Shown here: positions 58,814 through 64,000 of the stretch, piece by piece
Layout: every line of letters starts with the position of its first letter
How positions within the stretch are numbered: the stretch's first letter is position 1
Assembly: GCA_001953215.1 (NCBI GenBank)
Contig: CP019169.1
Span: 2,480,001 to 2,544,000, forward strand
Direction of reading: 5' to 3'
DNA length: 64,000 bases
DNA from: Betaproteobacteria bacterium GR16-43
GTDB lineage: Bacteria; Pseudomonadota; Gammaproteobacteria; Burkholderiales; Usitatibacteraceae
Notes under the pieces: model-generated
Told to the model about the DNA's origin: nothing
What the model saw: the letters and a program-made list of their open reading frames with translations, nothing else
The model's database searches: none
Translations under genes and position numbers: made by a program

Positions 58814-58909
58814 GAAATAATTGGGGTCAGACTCCCATTAAGTTAATTCAGATGCGGCATGCCGCATCGAAGGAAATTAACTTAATGGGAGTCTGACCCC
58901 AATTATTTC
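58814..58909. repeat. GGGTCAG-family hairpin repeat, long form (copy G)
   Basis: An inverted repeat with 36-nt arms (58814-58849, 58874-58909), one mismatch. It shares the outer AATAATTGGGGTCAGACTCC with copy A. The loop contains the perfect palindrome GATGCGGCATGCCGCATC. The TAA stop of waaF (58903-58905) lies in the right arm. Unlike A, B and F it lies between co-directional genes. Confidence 0.92.
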
Positions 58910-59901
58910 ACGTCCAGCGCTTCGCGGACGAGGGCGGGCTCCATCTGCACCAGGCAGTTGGTGTGGCCGAGGGGGCAGACGCGTTCGAAGCAGGGGCTGC
59001 AGTCGAGGTGGAGCGAGATCACTTTCGCGCGCGCGGAGAGCGGCGGCGTGAAGCGCGGGCTGGAGGAGCCGAAGAGGGCGACCAAGGGGCGATCGAGCGC
59101 GGCGGCGATGTGCATCAACCCCGAGTCGTTGGTGACCACATGCGTGGCGCACGCCAGCAGGTCGATCGCCTCGTCGAGCGAGGTGCGGCCCGCGAGGTCC
59201 ACGCAGCGCGCGCCGGTGGCCTGCTGGATCGCCGCGGTGACCTCCTGGTCCTTGCCGGACCCGAACAGCCAGACCTGGAACCCGCGGCCCAGGAGCTCGG
59301 CGGCCAGCGTGGCGAAGTGCGCCGGGGGCCAGCGCTTGGCGGGGCCGTACTCCGCTCCGGGGGCGAAGGCCGCGACGGGGCGGTCGAGCGCGAGCGCGAA
59401 TTTCCCGAGGGTCGCATCGCGTGCCGCGGGATCCACCGCGAGGCGAGGTTCCGGCACGGGGCGTTGCAGCGGCTCGCCCGCGGGCTGGGCCAGGGCCGCG
59501 AAGCGCTCGACCATCAGGGGCAGTGCCGCCTCGTCGAGGATGCGCATGTCGTTCACGAGCCCGAAGCGCATCTCGCCGCGGTAGCCGGTGCGCACGGGAA
59601 TGTTCGCCTGGAAAGGCACGAGCGCGGACTTGAAACTGTTGGGCAGGATCACGGCCTGGTCGTACGCGCCGAGGGACCTCGCGAAGCGCCGCCGTTCGCC
59701 GAGCTTGAGATCTCCGTGGCCGAACGGGAAGGCGAGGGCACCCGTCACTTCGGGCATGCGGCGGAAGACCGGCAGCGCCCACGCGGGGCCGAGCACGTCG
59801 ATCAAGACGCCGGGGCCGCGCGCCTTCAGGCGCGAGAGCATGGGGTGGGCGAGGACCGCGTCCCCGACCCAGGACGGCGCGACGATCAGGATGCGGTGCA
59901 T
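58903..59901 (-). CDS. waaF: ADP-heptose:LPS heptosyltransferase II
   Basis: A 332-residue GT9 enzyme that adds the second heptose to the LPS inner core at the cytoplasmic face. Motifs: MHRILIVAPSWVGDAVLAHP, AVILPNSFKSALVPFQANIP, RTGYRGEMRFGLVND, APGAEYGPAKRWPPAHFATL, VTNDSGLMHIAAALDRPLVA and FGSSSPRFTPPLS. The C-terminal Cys cluster (CSPCFERVCPLGHTNC) is usual. The start codon ATG 59901 lies at the end of the CCCTCTCCC repeat, and the stop in copy G, so both ends touch repeats. Confidence 0.95.
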   Translation of the reverse strand: MHRILIVAPSWVGDAVLAHPMLSRLKARGPGVLIDVLGPAWALPVFRRMPEVTGALAFPFGHGDLKLGERRRFARSLGAYDQAVILPNSFKSALVPFQANIPVRTGYRGEMRFGLVNDMRILDEAALPLMVERFAALAQPAGEPLQRPVPEPRLAVDPAARDATLGKFALALDRPVAAFAPGAEYGPAKRWPPAHFATLAAELLGRGFQVWLFGSGKDQEVTAAIQQATGARCVDLAGRTSLDEAIDLLACATHVVTNDSGLMHIAAALDRPLVALFGSSSPRFTPPLSARAKVISLHLDCSPCFERVCPLGHTNCLVQMEPALVREALDVK

Positions 59902-59938
59902 CACCCTCTCCCCGGCCCTCTCCCAAGGGAGAGGGAGA
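59898..59938. repeat. CCCTCTCCC element, copy 2 (at waaF start)
   Basis: Identical 41-nt sequence to 38287-38327. On the minus strand it ends GGGAGAGGGTGATGC, so it supplies the ATG of waaF and a purine-rich stretch close before it. The opposite end abuts the TGA (59939-59941) of the zinc-finger gene. Confidence 0.9.
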
Positions 59939-60145
59939 TCAGTGCCCCCCGGAGACCGGGCCGCCGGCGAGTTTGTATAACGTGCCGCAGTACGGGCAGC
60001 GCGACTCGCCCGTCTTCTCGATCGGCATGTACACGCGGGGATGCGTGTTCCACAGCTTCTGGGAGGACAGCGGGCAATGCAGGGGAAGATCCGTGGGCTG
60101 GATCTCGACGAACTTCTGGTTCAGTTCGGTGGGCAGGGCCATCAT
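59939..60145 (-). CDS. Small zf-CHCC zinc-finger protein
   Basis: A 68-residue protein: DLPLHCPLSSQKLWNTHPRV (Cys, His) and KTGESRCPYCGTLYKL (Cys pair), matching the CHCC zinc-binding domain related to a mitochondrial complex I subunit. It is often next to ilvE and waaF in betaproteobacteria, as here. Function is unknown. ATG 60145 overlaps the ilvE stop (ATGA). Confidence 0.92.
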   Translation of the reverse strand: MMALPTELNQKFVEIQPTDLPLHCPLSSQKLWNTHPRVYMPIEKTGESRCPYCGTLYKLAGGPVSGGH

Positions 60146-61065
60146 TTCACCGGGGTGAGCCAATGGTGGTACTTCTTGTTCTTCCCGTGCACCACGTCGA
60201 AGAACGCCTTCTGGATCTTCTCGGTCACGGGGCCGCGCGACCCCGAACCGATGACGCGGCGGTCGAGCTCGCGGATCGGCGTCACTTCGGCGGCCGTGCC
60301 CGTGAAGAACGCTTCGTCGCAGATGTAGATGTCGTCGCGCGTGAGGCGCGTCTTCTCCACCGGGATGCCGAGGTCCGCGCACAAGGCCTGCACCGAGCGC
60401 CACGTGATGCCGTCCAGCGCCGTGGTGAGCTCGGGCGTGTAGACCTTGCCTTCCTTCACGATGTAGATGTTCTCGCCCGCGCCTTCGGCCACGAAGCCGT
60501 CGGTGTCGAGCAGCAGGCCTTCGTCGTAGCCGTGCTGCGTGGCTTCGAGGTTGGCGAGGATCGAGTTCGCGTACGTCGTGGAGACCTTCGCGCGCGCCAT
60601 CGTCACGTTCACGTGATGGCGCGCATGCGAGGAGGTCTTCACGCGGATGCCCTTCGTGAGGCCTTCCTCGCCGAGGTAGGCGCCCCAGGGCCAGGCCGCG
60701 ATGGTGACGTGGACCTTCGCGCCGATGGGCGAGACGCCCATCTTCTCCGAGCCGTAGAAGGCGAGCGGGCGCAGGTAGCAGCTCTCGAGGTTGTTCACGC
60801 GCACGACCTCGCACTGGGCATCCATCAGCTGCTTCGGCGTGTACGGGATGTCCATCATGTAGATCTTCGCGGAGTTGAAGAGCCGCTTGGTGTGCTCCTC
60901 CAGCCGGAAGATGGCGGTGCCGATCTCGGTCTTGTACGCGCGGACCCCTTCGAAGACGGCGAGGCCGTAGTGCAGGGAATGGGTGAGGACGTGGGTGGTC
61001 GCGTCCCGCCAGGGCACGAGCTTGCCGTCGTACCAGATCTGGCCGTCGCGGTCTGCCATCGACAT
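60142..61065 (-). CDS. ilvE: Branched-chain amino-acid aminotransferase
   Basis: A 307-residue class IV PLP enzyme for the last step of Ile, Leu and Val synthesis. Motifs: THSLHYGLAVFEGVRAYKTE, FRLEEHTKRLFNSAKI, ESCYLRPLAFYGSEKMGVSP, the PLP Lys in VTMARAKVSTTYANSILANL, and EGAGENIYIVKEGKVYTPEL. ATG 61065 or 61059 may start it. Confidence 0.96.
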   Translation of the reverse strand: MSMADRDGQIWYDGKLVPWRDATTHVLTHSLHYGLAVFEGVRAYKTEIGTAIFRLEEHTKRLFNSAKIYMMDIPYTPKQLMDAQCEVVRVNNLESCYLRPLAFYGSEKMGVSPIGAKVHVTIAAWPWGAYLGEEGLTKGIRVKTSSHARHHVNVTMARAKVSTTYANSILANLEATQHGYDEGLLLDTDGFVAEGAGENIYIVKEGKVYTPELTTALDGITWRSVQALCADLGIPVEKTRLTRDDIYICDEAFFTGTAAEVTPIRELDRRVIGSGSRGPVTEKIQKAFFDVVHGKNKKYHHWLTPVK

Positions 61066-61205
61066 GTCGTTCTGCTCCGGATTTCGCTTGAAGAGCCCCC
61101 GATTTTACACGCCGGGGCCCCGGCGCTGTTTATGCCCCCCAACGGTGCGCTGTGCCATAATCCCGCGATAACAAGCAGTCACAAATCAGGGTCCGTGCGT
61201 CCGTG

Positions 61206-62483
61206 ATGCCCCAGGATACGATGCAGCCGGTTGCCAATCCCCCGATGAGCTTGCAGCCGCAGGTCCCACCAGGCCACCCGCCCATGTCGCCCGAGGAGAA
61301 ACTCTCCGGGGACATGCTGTTCTTCACAACCGGTTTCATGATGTGCGCGGCCGCCTTCTGGCTCGCCGTCTACTGGAGCCTGGGCCACCAGTATTCGACC
61401 GCGATCCCGCTCATCTTCCAGGGCCTCTCGGCCTGCACGATCGTCCTGTACCTGAAGACCAAGCGGCTGATGATCTTCGCGTTCATCCAGCTGGGCCTGA
61501 TCCTCTTCGCGCCCTTCGCCATGCAGTGGGCCATCGGCAACTTCGTCACGTCGTCGGGCGTGAGCCTCTGGGGCCTGATGGCGCCGGTGGGCGCGGTCAC
61601 GGTGCTCGGCACGCGGCAATCCGTGCCCTGGTTCTTCGCGTGGCTCTTCATGACGGTGATGGCGGGCATCTTCGACTTCCTGCTCTCCACGCCGAACACG
61701 CGCGTGGACATGCAGACCGTCGCCGTGTTCTTCGTGCTCAACTTCGCCGCCATCTCGGTGATGATCTACTCGCTGCTCTGGTACTTCGCGAGCGAGAAGC
61801 AGAAGCTGCGCGCGCAGGTCGATGCGCAGCACGCGGAGCTGAAGTTCGAGAAGGACCGCAGCGAGAAGCTGCTGCTGAACATCCTGCCGCCCGCGATCGC
61901 CGAGCGCCTGAAGCGAAACGAGATGAACATCGCCCAGGGCCACGCGGACGTGACGGTGATGTTCGCCGACATCGTGGGCTTCACGCGCATGACCGAGGAG
62001 CTCTCGCCGGTCGAGACCGTGAAGATCCTGAACGACGTGTTCTCGATGTTCGACGAGCTGGCCGAGAAGCACCGCGTCGAGAAGATCAAGACCATCGGCG
62101 ACGCGTACATGGCCGCCGCGGGCCTCGACACCGGCGCCAACATCCACTACGCGGATGCCGCGGGCGCGATGGCGCTCGAGATGCAGGAGAAGGTCCGCGA
62201 ATACCGCGAGCGCACCGGCGAGCGCATCGAGCTGCGCATCGGCATCGGCACGGGCCCGGTCGTGGCCGGCGTCATCGGCAAGAAGAAATTCATCTACGAC
62301 ATGTGGGGCGACACGGTGAACGTCGCGTTCCGCATGGCCTCCGACGCCTATTCGGGTGCGATCCAGGTCGACCTCATGACCTACCGCCGACTCCACAGCC
62401 GCTTCCGCTTCGACGAAGCCCACGAAGTGGAAATCAAGGGCAAGGGCCGCATGCAGGTCTTCCACCTCATGGGTCGGCAGTAA
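61206..62483 (+). CDS. Class III adenylate cyclase with six-helix membrane domain
   Basis: A 425-residue protein. Cytoplasmic Pro-rich N-terminus, about six membrane helices (residues 40-200), a helical linker (EKDRSEKLLLNILPPAIAER), then a class III catalytic domain. Metal Asp residues are in VMFADIVGFTRM and IKTIGDAYMAAAG. Base-recognition Lys (EKIKTIGDA) and Asp (YDMWGDTVNVAFRMAS) fit an adenylate cyclase. It is the second such cyclase in the window. ATG 61206 is chosen over GTG 61203. Confidence 0.92.
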   Translation: MPQDTMQPVANPPMSLQPQVPPGHPPMSPEEKLSGDMLFFTTGFMMCAAAFWLAVYWSLGHQYSTAIPLIFQGLSACTIVLYLKTKRLMIFAFIQLGLILFAPFAMQWAIGNFVTSSGVSLWGLMAPVGAVTVLGTRQSVPWFFAWLFMTVMAGIFDFLLSTPNTRVDMQTVAVFFVLNFAAISVMIYSLLWYFASEKQKLRAQVDAQHAELKFEKDRSEKLLLNILPPAIAERLKRNEMNIAQGHADVTVMFADIVGFTRMTEELSPVETVKILNDVFSMFDELAEKHRVEKIKTIGDAYMAAAGLDTGANIHYADAAGAMALEMQEKVREYRERTGERIELRIGIGTGPVVAGVIGKKKFIYDMWGDTVNVAFRMASDAYSGAIQVDLMTYRRLHSRFRFDEAHEVEIKGKGRMQVFHLMGRQ

Positions 62484-62495
62484 GGCAAAGTCAAA

Positions 62496-62624
62496 GGCGA
62501 AAGGCTTCCTCCGCAGATAAACGCGGATAAACGCCGATGACCCTCTCAAGCAAGTGTTTTGGGTTTGACCCCAAAGCCTCTATCGGCGTTTATCTGTGTT
62601 TATCTGCGGAGAGCGCCTTTCGCC
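62496..62624. repeat. CAGATAAACG-unit hairpin repeat, copy 2
   Basis: Arms 62496-62540 and 62580-62624 (45 nt each, few mismatches) with the same outer GGCGAAAGG and inner CAGATAAACG units as copy 1. The loop (62541-62579) contains TTTTGGGTTTGACCCCAAAG, a degenerate GGGTCAG-family core, so the two families may be nested. It lies between the cyclase and glnE, whose TAG stop starts directly after the right arm. Confidence 0.9.
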
Positions 62625-64000
62625 CTAGTCCTTGAAGACCTGCGCCCAGAGGGCGCGAACCGCTTCGCGTTCGGACTTTAGTTCGTCCTCCTGGACGATC
62701 ACCTTTTCCTCGTCGTTCAACGCCGCTTCGTGCGTCTTGCGACGTAGCGCGAGGTAGGCGTCCGCGGCCGCGTAGGCGATGCGGGAATCGAGGATGTCCA
62801 GCTCGCCGGCCCAGCGCAGCAACTGGTGGTTGCCGCGGTCGAGGCGCAGCTTCGGATGCTCGGGGCCGTGGGCGAGCACGAGGGCCTGCACGGCGAACTC
62901 GAGGTCGATGATCCCGCCGGGCACGTGCTTGAGTTCCCTCGAGTTGCGGTTCTCGTCCTGCATGCGCGTGCGCATCGCGACGATGTCGGTGAAGAGCTTC
63001 GCGCGCTCGCGCGGCTTCGCCAGCACCTCGTCGCGCAGGGCCTCGAAGCGCGCGCCCAGGCCGCGGTCGCCCGCGCAGAAGCGCGTGCGCGTGAGCGCCT
63101 GGTGCTCCCACGTCCATGCACGGTGAAACTGGTAGTCGCGGAAGGCCGGCATCGAGCTCACGAACAGGCCCTTGGCGCCGTCGGGGCGCAGGCGCAGGTC
63201 CACTTCGTAGAGCACGCCGGCGGAGGTGAGCGTCGTGAGCCACAGGTTCACGCGCTGGGCGATGCGCGTGAGCTTCTCCGAATCGTCGGCGCGAGCCTCG
63301 TCGTACAGGAACACGATGTCCAGGTCCGAGCCGTAGCCCAGCTCCTTGCCGCCCAGCTTGCCGTAGCCGATGACCGCGAAGCCCGGCACGCCGCCGCGCG
63401 GTAGCCCCAGCGAGGCCGCCGCTTCCGCGAGCGTCGCGTCGAGCACGAGGTCGGCCAGCGCGGAGAGTTCGTCCGAGAGCGCCATCACCGGCAGCTCGCG
63501 TTCGATGTCGGCGATGGTGAAGCGCAGCACGTGGCGCTGCTTGAAGTGGCGCAGCACGTCGAGGATGCGCTCGATGTCGCCCGCGGCATCCGCCAGCTCC
63601 CGGTCGAGCCAGGTCCGCTCGGCCGCCCAATCCGTCGCGGTGAAGCTGGCCGCCGTGCGGGTCAGCTCGTCCAGCAGGATCGGGTGGCGCGCGAGCAGGC
63701 GAGACGCCCAGCGGCTGCGGGCCACGAGGTGCGCGGCCCGCGCGAGCACCTGCGGGTACTCGACCAGGAGGGCCAGGTAGGCTTCGCGCCGGTCGATGGC
63801 TTCGATCAACTCCAGCAGGCGGATCGCGGTCGTGGACGGCGTCGACTCGCGCGCCGCCGCGTCGACGATCATCGGCAGCAGCGCATCGACGCGCGTGCGC
63901 GAAGCCGCGGAGAGCCCGCGATAGCGCCGCGAGCGCGTGAACTCCAGCAGTCGCGCCGAGAGCTCCATCGGCCGGTCGATGCCCGCGCGCCCGAGGTCTT
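62625..64000 (-). CDS. glnE: Glutamine synthetase adenylyltransferase/adenylyl-removing enzyme, C-terminal part (N-terminus beyond window)
   Basis: The visible ~458 residues include the C-terminal adenylyltransferase domain, with AVIGYGKLGGKELGYGSDLD and IVFLYDEARADDSEKL. These are followed by VDLRLRPDGAKGLFVSSMPA. The helical C-terminal regulatory part is AMRTRMQDENRNSRELKHVP, GGIIDLEFAVQALVLAHGPE. The frame remains open to base 64000 without a stop, so the N-terminal adenylyl-removing domain lies beyond. GlnE controls glutamine synthetase in response to PII. Confidence 0.95.
   Translation of the reverse strand, partial: DLGRAGIDRPMELSARLLEFTRSRRYRGLSAASRTRVDALLPMIVDAAARESTPSTTAIRLLELIEAIDRREAYLALLVEYPQVLARAAHLVARSRWASRLLARHPILLDELTRTAASFTATDWAAERTWLDRELADAAGDIERILDVLRHFKQRHVLRFTIADIERELPVMALSDELSALADLVLDATLAEAAASLGLPRGGVPGFAVIGYGKLGGKELGYGSDLDIVFLYDEARADDSEKLTRIAQRVNLWLTTLTSAGVLYEVDLRLRPDGAKGLFVSSMPAFRDYQFHRAWTWEHQALTRTRFCAGDRGLGARFEALRDEVLAKPRERAKLFTDIVAMRTRMQDENRNSRELKHVPGGIIDLEFAVQALVLAHGPEHPKLRLDRGNHQLLRWAGELDILDSRIAYAAADAYLALRRKTHEAALNDEEKVIVQEDELKSEREAVRALWAQVFKD

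Overview
The window is high-GC, gene-dense bacterial DNA with short intergenic gaps and many 4-nt ATGA/GTGA overlaps. The gene content suggests a betaproteobacterium: an intracellular PHB depolymerase with a PhaM-like granule protein, a Bug-type solute-binding protein, an ilvE / zf-CHCC / waaF cluster near glnE, a complete type II secretion operon, RraB and XdhC. I cannot name the genus. I saw no rRNA, tRNA, CRISPR array, prophage or transposase gene, and no gap over 300 bases lacks a gene.

Layout: (1) 1-7408 is an N-acetylglucosamine/chitin-oligosaccharide locus. A GH20 hexosaminidase (cut by the window edge) and a TonB-dependent receptor lie on one side of a divergent promoter region. A GntR regulator, a SIS-type GlcN6P deaminase and NagA lie on the other. 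(2) 7515-9034 holds an L,D-transpeptidase and an M23 peptidase. (3) 9012-23512 is a long run of minus-strand genes: acetyltransferases, small membrane proteins, RraB coupled to a molybdopterin oxidoreductase, an HD hydrolase, a PAS/GAF histidine kinase, secreted proteins of unknown role and prolyl aminopeptidase. (4) 23538-25091 is PHB turnover. (5) 25178-29045 is a candidate redox or gas-sensing module: membrane class III cyclase, cupredoxin-like protein and truncated-hemoglobin lipoprotein, divergent from a DUF3034 protein. (6) 29111-42554 holds phosphomannomutase, a YheT-type hydrolase and gspC-D-E-F-G-H-I-J-K-L-M-N. (7) 42571-47836 holds D-glucarate catabolism (gudD, kdgD), a stand-alone GspC-like PDZ protein and an orphan family 5 binding protein. 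(8) 47922-53660 is a molybdenum hydroxylase (IorAB-like) with XdhC and a MocA-GNAT fusion for cofactor handling; a hydrolase between them is frameshifted. (9) 53669-64000 holds a Bug protein, a hydrolase, a RES-Xre toxin-antitoxin pair, DUF1684, waaF, zf-CHCC, ilvE, a second class III cyclase and the C-terminal part of GlnE.

The most unusual signal is a dense population of hairpin repeats at gene boundaries. One family keeps an outer GGGTCAG...CTGACCC while its inner arm sequence differs from copy to copy yet stays self-complementary. A second family has 45-nt arms built on CAGATAAACG units, a third is built on CAGAGGACG units, and a fourth is a 41-nt CCCTCTCCC element present in two identical copies. 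These elements interrupt the gsp operon at six places. They also supply stop codons (cyclase, gspF, waaF) and apparently start regions (gspJ, the binding protein at 45474, waaF).
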